Positions 42,035-49,977 of a stretch of DNA of 64,000 nt are shown one piece after another. Below the pieces are notes generated by a model that saw only the letters and a list, made by a program, of their open reading frames with translations, had not been told where the DNA came from and searched no databases. Each line of letters begins with the position of its first letter. Position 1 is the stretch's first letter. The DNA is from Streptomyces olivochromogenes (GTDB lineage: Bacteria > Actinomycetota > Actinomycetes > Streptomycetales > Streptomycetaceae), in contig NZ_JADDRL010000014.1 of the NCBI RefSeq assembly GCF_021538895.1, positions 1-64,000 on the forward strand, in the 5' to 3' direction. The translations under genes were made by a program, and so were the position numbers.

Positions 42035-44116
42035 ATGACGTCGACCCACCCGCGCCTCCAGGACCCCCATCACCCGGAACCGAGCCACGGGCTTCGCGAC
42101 GAACTCGACTTCGAGCGCGCCTATCACGACACCTGCCGCACCACCCTCGCCGCCATGGTCGACGGCGCCGCCGAACAGGTCGTCATCGGCGAGGACGTCT
42201 CCGCCTCAGGCGCCGACGCCGAAGTCCTCGGCTACCAGCTGCGCAGCCGGGCCAAGGCGCTGAGCGAGCTGCCCGAGGGTCCGCTGTTCTTCGGGCGGCT
42301 GGACTTCGACGACGACGGCCAGGCACTGCACATCGGCCGGCTCCGGATCAGCGAGCACCCGGCCGCCCCACCCCTGGTCGTCGACTGGCGCGCCCCCGTC
42401 TCCCGCGCCTTCTACCAGGCCGGCCCCCGCGACCCGCAGGGCGTCGCGGTGCGGCGCCGCTTCGGCTGGGCACCCGGCAGCCGCGGCGACCGTGCCGACC
42501 TGACCGGTCTGGAGGACGAACACCTGGGCAGCGGCGAGACCGGGACGAGCGACATCGTCGCCCGTGAGATCGAGCGGCCCCGCCTCGGCCCCATGCGGGA
42601 CATCGCCGCGACCATCCAGCCCGAGCAGGACGACCTGGTACGCGGCGACCTCGCCGAGTCCCTGTGCGTCCAGGGCGCCCCGGGCACCGGAAAGACCGCC
42701 GTCGGCCTGCACCGCGCCGCCTACCTGCTCTACACCTACCCGCAGCGCGTCCAGCGCGCCGGACTGCTCATCCTCGGCCCGAACCCCACCTTCCTCTCGT
42801 ACATCTCCGAGGTGCTGCCCTCCCTCGGCGAGACCGGCGTACGACAGGCCACCCTCCACGACGAGATCGCCCGCCACCCGGTGACCGGTACCGACACCGA
42901 GAGGGCCGCCGTCCTCAAGCACGACGCGCGCATGGCCGAGGTGCTGCGCCGGGCGCTGTACGCGCGGGTGTCGGCCGAGGGCACCGACTCCCTGGCCGTG
43001 CCGGGCGGTTCGTACCAGTGGCGCGTTCCGGCCGCCGAGCTGGCCCGGATCGTGGCGGAGGTACGGGACGAACTGCCGCCGTACGCCGTCGGCCGCGAAC
43101 GGGTGCGCATGCGGGCGGTGGGCTCCGTCCTCGCGCGGGCCGAGCGGCGGGCCGGGCCCCAGCCGCGGGCCTGGGTGCGCGGGATCGAGCGGGCGCGGGC
43201 GCTGAGCGCCTGGGTCGAGACCGTCTGGCCGAAGGTCCGGCCGGAGGAGGTCGTCGCCGAGCTCCTCACCGACCCGCAGGCGCTGGCACGGGCGGCGGAG
43301 GGGCTCCTGGACGCCGAGGAACAGGGGGCGCTCCGGTGGGCCCGGCCGCCGCGCTCGTACAAGTCCGCGCGCTGGTCGGCCGCCGATCTCGTCCTGCTCG
43401 ACGAGGTCGCCGGGCTGATCGAACACCCCGAGGGATACGGCCACATCGTCGTCGACGAGGCACAGGACCTCTCCCCGATGGAGTGCCGGGCCATCGCGCG
43501 GCGGGCCCCCTTCGGCTCGCTGACCGTGCTCGGCGACCTGGCGCAGGGCACATCCCCGTGGGCGGCGCGCTCCTGGGACGTACTCCTGCGGCACCTGGGC
43601 AAGCCGCGGGCGGCGGTGGTGCCGCTGACCACGGGCTTCCGGGTGCCGACGGCGATCGTCGAGCTGGCCAACCGGCTGCTGGAGCGCCTGGACGTCGACC
43701 TGCCGGCGGCCCGGTCCCTGCGTGGGGACGGCGAGTTGCGCCTGCGGCCGACCGACGACGTCCTCGGCACGACCGTCGCCGCCGTACGGGATGCGCTCAC
43801 CCGGGACGGCTCCGTCGGCATCGTCGCCGCGGACGCGGAGGTGGACCGGGTGCGTGAGGCGCTCGCGGCGGCCGGCATCCGGGCGGCGGCGCCTGAGGAA
43901 CTGGGCGCGCGGGTGACGGTGGTGCCCGCGACCCTCGTCAAGGGCCTGGAGTACGACCATGTGGTGGCCGTCGAACCGGCCGCGGTCGCGGAGGCGGAAC
44001 CGCGCGGACTGCACCGGCTGTACGTGGTGCTGACCCGGGCGGTCTCCCGGCTGGACGTGGTGCACGGGCGGCCGTTGCCGTTCCCGGCGGGCGACGGGAC
44101 TCGGGGAGCTGAGTGA
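42035..44116 (+). CDS. HelD/HelR-type RNA-polymerase-associated UvrD-like ATPase
   Basis: A 693-residue superfamily-1-like ATPase. The N-terminal coiled region (DELDFERAYHDTCRTTLAAM) and the VVDWRAPVSRAFYQA segment are typical of HelD-family proteins, which enter the RNA polymerase channels and recycle stalled enzyme. Walker A is GAPGTGKT (about 214-221) and the DExx box is HIVVDEAQDLSPMECRAI (about 471). The C-terminal LVKGLEYDHVVAVEPA and LHRLYVVLTRA helicase motifs follow. Streptomyces HelR, of this family, displaces rifamycins from RNA polymerase. I see no rifamycin-associated element upstream, so the resistance role is not supported here. TACCGT lies 6 nt before the ATG (leaderless). Confidence 0.9.
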   Translation: MTSTHPRLQDPHHPEPSHGLRDELDFERAYHDTCRTTLAAMVDGAAEQVVIGEDVSASGADAEVLGYQLRSRAKALSELPEGPLFFGRLDFDDDGQALHIGRLRISEHPAAPPLVVDWRAPVSRAFYQAGPRDPQGVAVRRRFGWAPGSRGDRADLTGLEDEHLGSGETGTSDIVAREIERPRLGPMRDIAATIQPEQDDLVRGDLAESLCVQGAPGTGKTAVGLHRAAYLLYTYPQRVQRAGLLILGPNPTFLSYISEVLPSLGETGVRQATLHDEIARHPVTGTDTERAAVLKHDARMAEVLRRALYARVSAEGTDSLAVPGGSYQWRVPAAELARIVAEVRDELPPYAVGRERVRMRAVGSVLARAERRAGPQPRAWVRGIERARALSAWVETVWPKVRPEEVVAELLTDPQALARAAEGLLDAEEQGALRWARPPRSYKSARWSAADLVLLDEVAGLIEHPEGYGHIVVDEAQDLSPMECRAIARRAPFGSLTVLGDLAQGTSPWAARSWDVLLRHLGKPRAAVVPLTTGFRVPTAIVELANRLLERLDVDLPAARSLRGDGELRLRPTDDVLGTTVAAVRDALTRDGSVGIVAADAEVDRVREALAAAGIRAAAPEELGARVTVVPATLVKGLEYDHVVAVEPAAVAEAEPRGLHRLYVVLTRAVSRLDVVHGRPLPFPAGDGTRGAE

Positions 44117-44153
44117 CGGGACTCAGGCGACAGAGGGGCGTTGGCGTCCCCTC

Positions 44154-44606
44154 ATGATGATCCACCGCCCGGCGCCCGGCTCGGTGATCGTCGTGGAGTC
44201 GGGGGACCTGGACCACGCGCTGGCCGGCGGAAACGTCTGCGCGGTGGCGCGGCGGCGCGGCATCGCGGGGTTCGTCGCCGACGGGCTGATCCGCGACCTG
44301 GCCGAGGTGCGGGAGATGCGCTTCCCGGTGTTCGCGCGGGGCGTCATCCCGATCCCGGGCGACAAGAAGGCCGTACGACCGTTGAACGAGCGGGTGCGGT
44401 GCGGCGGTGTACGGGTCGGTGCCGGGGACGTGGTGGTGGCCGACGAGGAGGGCGTCGTGGTCGTACCGGACGTACGCCGGACCGGGGTGCTCGCGGACGC
44501 GCGGGCCCGGCTCGCCGAGGAGGCCGCGGAGCCCCTCGACGTGTGGGAGGCGAAGCACCGGGCGCGGATCGACATGATCCTCGCCGGGAACGGCTTCCAT
44601 GGCTGA
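44154..44606 (+). CDS. RraA-like family protein, N-terminally short
   Basis: A 150-residue member of the RraA / HMG aldolase-like fold. The conserved core is present: APGSVIVVESGD, GIAGFVADGLIRDLAEVREM and PVFARGVIPIPG, with the Arg-Asp of the active site. Family proteins have about 60 further residues at the N-terminus (the first helices and metal region). Here the frame opens directly at the core, 37 bp after the HelD-type gene, and upstream in-frame sequence has no start codon. It may be a remnant or a minimal version. A weak start (ATG 44154 or 44157) supports the first view. Confidence 0.6.
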   Translation: MMIHRPAPGSVIVVESGDLDHALAGGNVCAVARRRGIAGFVADGLIRDLAEVREMRFPVFARGVIPIPGDKKAVRPLNERVRCGGVRVGAGDVVVADEEGVVVVPDVRRTGVLADARARLAEEAAEPLDVWEAKHRARIDMILAGNGFHG

Positions 44607-44618
44607 TCATGGGTGGTG

Positions 44619-45182
44619 ATGCCCGAAATACTCCTCTTCCTCGACATCGACGGGACGCTGCTCCCGTTCGGGGGGCCCGGCCCCTACCCCGAGTACGAGC
44701 CGGCCCCGGCCCCTGCCGTGCGGTGGCGGGGCGGAGTCGGTCCCGACTGCCGGCTGGGCGTGGTCCCGTCGGAGGCCGCCGCCCACCCCCTGCTGGCCCG
44801 GATCGACCCCGCGCTCGGCGCGCGGCTGGCGGCGCTGGGCTGCGAGCTGGTGTGGGCCACCACCTGGATGGACGACGCGAACAGCTGCGTCTCGCCCTGG
44901 CTCGGCCTGCCCGAACTGCCGGTCGTCGACTGGCCGGACGACGCCGAGCCGCCGTCCCCGCTGCACTGGAAGACCCGGTCGCTGGTCGACCGGGCGGCCG
45001 GCCGCCCGTTCATCTGGCTGGACGACGAGATCACCGAGGCCGACCGCGCCTGGGTCGCCGCCCACCACCGCGAACCGGCCCTCCTGCACCGCGTCCAACA
45101 CCACCAGGGCCTCACGGACGCCGACTTCTCCACCCTCCAGGAGTGGCTGCACGCGCACCGGAGCGTCACCACGGGCCTGTAA
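44619..45182 (+). CDS. HAD-like domain protein (Swiss-army-knife RNA-repair type)
   Basis: A 187-residue HAD-fold protein beginning MPEILLFLDIDGTLLPFGG, with the DxDGT nucleophile motif, ELVWATTWMDDANSC in the second motif position and PFIWLDDEITEADR in the acidic fourth motif. Proteins of this type are related to the HAD domain of RNA-repair and nucleotide-processing enzymes. Its own substrate is unknown. ATG 44619 is preceded by GGGTGGTG. GTG 44613 is an alternative. It follows the short RraA-like gene by 12 bp. Confidence 0.8.
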   Translation: MPEILLFLDIDGTLLPFGGPGPYPEYEPAPAPAVRWRGGVGPDCRLGVVPSEAAAHPLLARIDPALGARLAALGCELVWATTWMDDANSCVSPWLGLPELPVVDWPDDAEPPSPLHWKTRSLVDRAAGRPFIWLDDEITEADRAWVAAHHREPALLHRVQHHQGLTDADFSTLQEWLHAHRSVTTGL

Positions 45183-45289
45183 CGGGGCGGGCGACGACCG
45201 CGTGGCGTCGGGTGGCACCGGGCCTGCGCCGGTTCGCCGAGAGCCGGCCGTTCACGCCGATGGCCGCGCAGAAGTGGCGCGGCACACTT

Positions 45290-45309
45290 TTGCAAGCGGG
45301 TGCTTGCAA
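45290..45309. promoter_or_regulatory. perfect palindrome TTGCAAGC-GGGT-GCTTGCAA, candidate operator of the XRE regulator
   Basis: Eight-base perfect arms, 31 bp upstream of the XRE-regulator ATG. Its first half (TTGCAA) can serve as a -35 element with TTAGCG (45313-45318) as a -10, 17 bp apart. Bound protein would therefore block the promoter, which points to autoregulation. Confidence 0.7.
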
Positions 45310-45339
45310 TTGTTAGCGCGGCTGGGGCAAGGTGGGGGC

Positions 45340-45804
45340 ATGGCATCGCTCAACGTCGGCAATCTCGGTGAGTACCTGCGCGAACAGCGGCGCACTGCGC
45401 AACTGTCGCTCAGGCAGCTGGCCGATGCCGCCGGGGTGTCCAATCCGTACCTGAGCCAGATCGAGCGCGGGCTGCGCAAGCCGAGCGCGGAGGTGCTGCA
45501 GCAGGTCGCCAAGGCCCTGCGGATCTCCGCCGAGACGCTGTATGTCCGCGCCGGCATCCTCGACGCCGAGCGGGACCTGGACGAGGTGGAGACGCGCGCC
45601 GTCATCCTCGCCGATCCCACGCTCAACGAGCGGCAGAAGCAGGTGCTGCTGCAGATCTACGAGTCCTTCCGCAAGGAGAACGGATTCGCAGGCGTCGCGG
45701 ACGACGACGGTGTGGAGGAGACCCGGCCCCACGACGACACCACCGTGCGCGGCACCCGCACGGCCGATGTGAGCGAAGCCGATCCGCAGCAGACGGCCGG
45801 CTGA
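45340..45804 (+). CDS. XRE-family helix-turn-helix regulator
   Basis: A 154-residue DNA-binding protein. The helix-turn-helix is at about residues 8-62 (LREQRRTAQLSLRQLADAAG, SNPYLSQIERGLRKPSAEVL). A helical segment (LNERQKQVLLQIYESFRKEN) and an acidic disordered tail follow. The same order, XRE regulator then HBHA-like protein then DUF2516 protein, occurs in mycobacteria (Rv0474 to Rv0476), so this is an ancient actinobacterial cluster. ATG 45340 with GGTGGGGG upstream. A perfect palindrome upstream suggests autoregulation. Confidence 0.9.
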   Translation: MASLNVGNLGEYLREQRRTAQLSLRQLADAAGVSNPYLSQIERGLRKPSAEVLQQVAKALRISAETLYVRAGILDAERDLDEVETRAVILADPTLNERQKQVLLQIYESFRKENGFAGVADDDGVEETRPHDDTTVRGTRTADVSEADPQQTAG

Positions 45805-45882
45805 GCCGGACCAGGGCACCGGCCGCCCTGCCGCGGACCACACGAACCCTCAGCCGAATGTGAATCCGGGAGGACCCTCACC

Positions 45883-46530
45883 ATGGCCATCACCGACGAT
45901 CTGCGCAAGACCCTCAGCGACCCGACTCCGCTCTACTTCGCCGCCGGCACCGCCGACCTGGCCTTCCAGCAGGCCAAGAAGGTGCCCGGCCTGGTCGAGC
46001 AGCTGCGCGCCGAGGCCCCGGCCCGCATCGAGGCCGTGCGCAACACGGACCCGAAGGCCGTGCAGGAGAAGGCCGCCGCCCGTGCCAAGGAGGCCGGTGC
46101 CAAGGCCAAGGAGGCCCAGGAGACGATCCAGGCCAAGGTGAACGAGTTCTTCGGCACCCTCGACGGTGACCTGAAGAAGCTCGGCACCACGATCGACGCG
46201 GACCTGAAGAAGCTCGGCGAGTCCGCCCAGGACCTCGCCCTGCGCGGCGTCGGCGTCGCCGCCGAGTACGCCGTCAAGGCCCGCGAGACCTACGAGAAGG
46301 TCGCCGAGCACGGCGAGCAGGCCGTCCGCTCCTGGCGCGGCGAGGCCGCCGAGGAGATCGAGGACCTGGCCATCGCGGTCGAGCCGAAGAGCGAGCCGGC
46401 CGCGGTCAAGGACGAGCCGAAGCCCGCCGAGGCCAATGCCGAGGCCGCCCCGGCGAAGAAGCCCGTGGCCAAGAAGGCGCCGGCCGCCCGCAAGGCTCCG
46501 GCCAAGAAGTCGACGCCGCCCGGCAAGTAG
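45883..46530 (+). CDS. heparin-binding-hemagglutinin (HBHA)-like protein
   Basis: A 215-residue helical protein. The N-terminal half has coiled-coil heptads (LYFAAGTADLAFQQAKKVPG, AAARAKEAGAKAKEAQETIQ, LKKLGTTIDADLKKLGESAQ). The C-terminus is a Lys/Ala/Pro-rich tail (AAPAKKPVAKKAPAARKAPA) like the heparin-binding tail of mycobacterial HBHA. There it is an adhesin. In a saprophyte it more likely binds the membrane, wall polymers or nucleic acid. GGGAGGA precedes ATG 45883. A hairpin terminator follows. Confidence 0.85.
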   Translation: MAITDDLRKTLSDPTPLYFAAGTADLAFQQAKKVPGLVEQLRAEAPARIEAVRNTDPKAVQEKAAARAKEAGAKAKEAQETIQAKVNEFFGTLDGDLKKLGTTIDADLKKLGESAQDLALRGVGVAAEYAVKARETYEKVAEHGEQAVRSWRGEAAEEIEDLAIAVEPKSEPAAVKDEPKPAEANAEAAPAKKPVAKKAPAARKAPAKKSTPPGK

Positions 46531-46544
46531 GCGGCACCGCGCAC

Positions 46545-46577
46545 ACGGGCCGGGCACCCTTGGGGTGTCCGGCCCGT
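46545..46577. terminator. terminator after the HBHA-like gene
   Basis: Arms ACGGGCCGGGCACCC and GGGTGTCCGGCCCGT (one G-U type mismatch) around TTG, starting 14 bp after the stop, followed by TGT. It separates the HBHA-like gene from the DUF2516 gene. Confidence 0.8.
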
Positions 46578-46620
46578 TGTACGGGTACGGTGACCGCGTA
46601 GGTGTCGCAGAGAGCAGGCG

Positions 46621-46977
46621 GTGGGCAGCATGCTGATGTTGGGCTTCACGGGGTTCTTGGGACTGCTGAAGATCGTCCTGATGGCCCTCGCCGCGTTCGG
46701 GCTGATCGACGCGGCGTTCCGGCGCGAGGACGCGTTCCGTGCGGCCGACAAGCAGAACAAGGTGTTCTGGCTGATCGTGCTGGGCATCGCGCTCGTGGTG
46801 AGCTACCTGTTCTCGATCCTCTCGATCCTGCCCATCGCCGGTGTGATCGCGAGCATCGTCTACATCGTGGACGTGCGCCCCGCGGTCAAGCAGGTCTCGG
46901 GTGGCAGCGGCTGGGGCCGCCGACGCGGCGGCAGCAGCAGCGACGGGCCGTACGGGCCGTACAACGGCGGCCGCTGA
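46621..46977 (+). CDS. DUF2516 membrane protein
   Basis: A 118-residue protein with three membrane segments (GFTGFLGLLKIVLMALAAFG, VFWLIVLGIALVVSYLFSIL, PIAGVIASIVYIVDV) and a Gly/Ser/Tyr-rich basic tail ending YGPYNGGR. It matches the DUF2516 pattern and lies in the conserved position after HBHA. The RREDAFRAADKQNKVFW loop between helices 1 and 2 is typical. GTG 46621 or ATG 46630 can start it. Function unknown. Confidence 0.85.
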   Translation: MGSMLMLGFTGFLGLLKIVLMALAAFGLIDAAFRREDAFRAADKQNKVFWLIVLGIALVVSYLFSILSILPIAGVIASIVYIVDVRPAVKQVSGGSGWGRRRGGSSSDGPYGPYNGGR

Positions 46978-47102
46978 CCGGCGGCCGTACGACGACGCGC
47001 GGCCGCTGACCACGGCCGCCGACCGCGGCCGGTCCCACCGGCGGGGCCGACGGGCCGCCCTCGCGGCACCCGCCCCACCCGGCGGCCCTTCACGGCTCCC
47101 GG

Positions 47103-48416
47103 TTACGGCACCCGGTCCAGCAGGACCACCGCGACGTCGTCCGTCAGCTCGCCGCCGTTGAGGTCGCGGACCTCGTGGACGGCGGCCCGCAGCAGTTCCT
47201 CGCCGCGCAGGCCCTCGGCCAGCTGGCGGCGCACCATCCGCACCATGCCGTCCTGACCCAGGCGCTCCCCACCCGTGCCCACACGGCCCTCGATGAGGCC
47301 GTCGGTGTAGAGCATCAGGCTCCACTCGGGACCCAGCCGCACCTGTAGCCGGGGCCAGCGGGCGCCGCGGAGCAGACCGAGGGCGGGGCCGTTGTTGTCG
47401 TACGGCAGCAGCTCGGCGGGCCGACCGGGGCGGGATATCAGCGGGGACGGATGGCCGGCCAGGCACAGGCCCGCGCTGCGGCCGTCGGGGGAGATGTCCA
47501 CCGTGCAGAGGGTCGCGAAGATCTCCTCGTCGGAGCGCTCGTGCTCCAGCACCTCCTGCAGCGTGCCGAGCAGCTCGTCGCCGCACAGCCCGGCCAGCGT
47601 CAGCGCGCGCCAGGCGATGCGCAGCTCCACGCCGAGCGCGGCCTCGTCGGGGCCGTGGCCGCAGACGTCGCCGATCATGGCGTGCACGGTGCCGTCGGGC
47701 GTGCGCACGGTGTCGTAGAAGTCGCCGCCGAGCAGCGCGCGCGAGCGGCCGGGGCGGTAGCGGGCGGCGAAGCGCAGCGACGAGCCCTCCAGGAGGGGCG
47801 TCGGCAGCAGACCGCGCTCCAGGCGGCGGTTCTCCTGCGCGCGCACCCGGCCCTCGGCCAGACGCCGCTCGGCCGAGTCGGAGCGCTTGCGCTCGACGGC
47901 GTACCGGATGGCGCGGCTCAACAGCCGTCCGTCCAGTTCGTCCCGGAACAGGTAGTCCTGGGCGCCCACGCGCACGGCCTCGGCGCCGCGCTCGGCGTCG
48001 CCGGACGCGGTGAGGGCGAGGACGGCATGCCGGGGCGCGAGCTCCAGCACGTGCTTGAGCACGGCCAGCTCGTCGTCACCGCCGCCGGCCCGCCCGGGCG
48101 CGGTGAGCGCCAGGTCGAGCAGGATGCAGTGCACGTCGTCGGTGAGCAGCCGCTCGGCCTCGGTGAGGTTGCGGGCGGTACGGACACGGATCGGCTTGCC
48201 GGACGAGTCCAGCAGCTCGGGCACGATCGGCCAGCCGGCCGGATCGTCCTCGATCAGCAGCAGCGTGAGAGTGGTGGCGGACGCGGTGCTGTTGCTCGCC
48301 GCGGCCTCGTTGCGGTGCGCCTCTTCCTTGAGGGGGCCGCCGACTGCGGACGCGGCCCGCGCCTGACCACTCTCCGCGGCCGGGATCGCTCTCTGCCGCG
48401 GTACGGGTACGGGCAT
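47103..48416 (-). CDS. RsbU-type PP2C phosphatase with N-terminal receiver domain
   Basis: A 437-residue regulator. Residues about 48-170 form a CheY-like receiver (LLLIEDDPAGWPIVPELLDS, acceptor Asp in HCILLDLALTAP). A helical linker leads to a SpoIIE/PP2C phosphatase with the metal-binding motifs LLGGDFYDTVR, AMIGDVCGHGPDEAAL and GGELTDDVAVVLLD. Such proteins dephosphorylate anti-anti-sigma factors and so switch on stress sigma factors of the SigB type. ATG 48416 has GGAAGGA upstream. No partner kinase or anti-sigma gene is adjacent. Confidence 0.92.
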   Translation of the reverse strand: MPVPVPRQRAIPAAESGQARAASAVGGPLKEEAHRNEAAASNSTASATTLTLLLIEDDPAGWPIVPELLDSSGKPIRVRTARNLTEAERLLTDDVHCILLDLALTAPGRAGGGDDELAVLKHVLELAPRHAVLALTASGDAERGAEAVRVGAQDYLFRDELDGRLLSRAIRYAVERKRSDSAERRLAEGRVRAQENRRLERGLLPTPLLEGSSLRFAARYRPGRSRALLGGDFYDTVRTPDGTVHAMIGDVCGHGPDEAALGVELRIAWRALTLAGLCGDELLGTLQEVLEHERSDEEIFATLCTVDISPDGRSAGLCLAGHPSPLISRPGRPAELLPYDNNGPALGLLRGARWPRLQVRLGPEWSLMLYTDGLIEGRVGTGGERLGQDGMVRMVRRQLAEGLRGEELLRAAVHEVRDLNGGELTDDVAVVLLDRVP

Positions 48417-48648
48417 CGTGTTGGTTCCTTCCCTCCCCCCGAGGGCATGGTGGGTACGAGGGACCTCGACCCACCCGACGGGGACCATAGCGGTAGTGCC
48501 CGCCGCAACGGAATGGTGTGAGCCCCGTCGCTCCGCCGCAGGCCACCGTCATATGCCGCGTTCCGTGGCGGAGTTGGACAGGCCGGCGCTCGGGAGAGGA
48601 TGACGAAGGTCACGTCCTGCCGGGGTTTGGAAGGTTGTTGACCATGCG

Positions 48649-48666
48649 CTGGGTCACATGACCCAG
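48649..48666. repeat. perfect palindrome CTGGGTCA-CA-TGACCCAG
   Basis: An 18-bp perfect palindrome 14 bp downstream of the NlpC/P60 stop and about 230 bp upstream of the phosphatase start. Either a short terminator hairpin for the hydrolase gene or an operator. Confidence 0.55.
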
Positions 48667-48679
48667 GTCACGAGGGCGC

Positions 48680-49765
48680 TCAGGCGTCCGGTCGCACCAC
48701 GGCAAGGATGGGCATTTCGCCCGCCCCCGCGAGCGTCACCGTCCGTCCGGGACGCGGCGCGTGGATGATGGCGCCGTCGCCGACGTACATCGCGACATGG
48801 CTGGCGTCATCGAAGTAGATGATGAGGTCACCGGGCCGCATGTCCTTGATGTCCACGTGCTTGAGCTGTTTCCACTGCTCCTGCGAGGTGCGCGGGATGG
48901 GGTGCCCGGCATTCGCCCAGGCCTGCGAGGTCAGGCCGGAACAGTCGAACGTCTTCGGGCCCTCGGCGCCCCATTCGTACGGTTTGCCGATCTGTGCCGT
49001 CGCGAACTCGACTGCCTTTTTGCCCTGTTTCGACGCCTTGCTGTTGATCTCCTTGAGGATGCCGGTGTCCAGCCACGCGGTCTGCGCCTTGGCGGCGGCC
49101 TCCCGCTCCAGCTTGGCCAGACGCTCCTTCTCCTTCTTCTCCAGCCGGTTCTCCAGCTTTTCGGCCTCGGTGATCTGCTGCTTGATCTTCTTCTTCGCGG
49201 CGGCCTTGGCCTTGCGGCCCGCCTCCAGCTTCTCCCACTGGGCCGAGGCGTCCTGCGCGTACTGCTTCAAGTCCTGCTGGGTGCGGGTCATTTCCCCGAT
49301 GAGACCCTTGGTCGCCCGCTCGCCCTGCAGCAACCGCCCGGCGCCGTCCAGGAACTGCCCCGGATCGTCGCTCAGCATCAGCTGCGCCTGCGGCGGCAGC
49401 CCGCCCATGCGGTACTGGGCGCGGGCCGCGGCGCCCGCGCGGTCCTTCAGCCGGTCCAGCTTCTGCTGACCCTGGACGATCTTCTTGGCCAGTTCGACGA
49501 TCTCGGCGGACTGCTGCTGGGCCTTCTCCTCGGCGGCGTTGTACGCGTCGGTGGCGACGGCCGCGTCGTGGTACAGCTTGTCCAGCTTCTCGCGGACGGC
49601 CTCAAGGTCCTTGCTGGGCGGGGGAGTCGGCGAAGTCTTGGGGCTGGGAGTGGCCGTGGGCGTCGGCGTGGGGCTGGCGAACGCCGTGCCCGGCGCGGCC
49701 AGCACCGTGACCGCGCAGACCACGGTCACGGCCGCCGTGATCAGGCCCCGCTTGGCCGCTCGCAT
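48680..49765 (-). CDS. secreted NlpC/P60 peptidoglycan endopeptidase
   Basis: A 361-residue cell-wall hydrolase cleaving within the peptide stem. The signal peptide (RGLITAAVTVVCAVTVLAAP) ends near AFASPTP. A Thr/Pro linker and a long coiled coil (about 55-230, with EKLENRLEKKEKERLAKLER) precede the NlpC/P60 domain, whose triad is Cys in KTFDCSGLTSQAW (about 275), His in ASHVAMYVGDG and His in IIHAPRPG. This RipA-like layout is common for Streptomyces hydrolases acting in germination and growth. ATG 49765 is preceded by GGGGGACGGGT. I could not recognise a c-di-AMP riboswitch in the 210-bp leader. Confidence 0.94.
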   Translation of the reverse strand: MRAAKRGLITAAVTVVCAVTVLAAPGTAFASPTPTPTATPSPKTSPTPPPSKDLEAVREKLDKLYHDAAVATDAYNAAEEKAQQQSAEIVELAKKIVQGQQKLDRLKDRAGAAARAQYRMGGLPPQAQLMLSDDPGQFLDGAGRLLQGERATKGLIGEMTRTQQDLKQYAQDASAQWEKLEAGRKAKAAAKKKIKQQITEAEKLENRLEKKEKERLAKLEREAAAKAQTAWLDTGILKEINSKASKQGKKAVEFATAQIGKPYEWGAEGPKTFDCSGLTSQAWANAGHPIPRTSQEQWKQLKHVDIKDMRPGDLIIYFDDASHVAMYVGDGAIIHAPRPGRTVTLAGAGEMPILAVVRPDA

Positions 49766-49977
49766 ACCCGTCCCCCAACTGATTTACCGTCAGTAACTTA
49801 GGTCGCCCGGGGATCGTGTCATGCCGCGGCGCAAAGCGACAGAGGTGATACCCGGCGATTCCTCCCCACTTTGGCCTCCGGGCATGACGATCCACCCGAC
49901 CTTGTGACGAACAACGCGTGAAGATCGTTCCCTTTGGGGCGGCGGGGAAAGGGTCGAACGGAGCTGCGGGGCGGGGG

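Noticed and set aside
49766..49977. c-di-AMP (ydaO-type) riboswitch in the leader of the NlpC/P60 gene
   Set aside because: Such riboswitches control other Streptomyces wall hydrolases, but I could not recognise the conserved core segments here.
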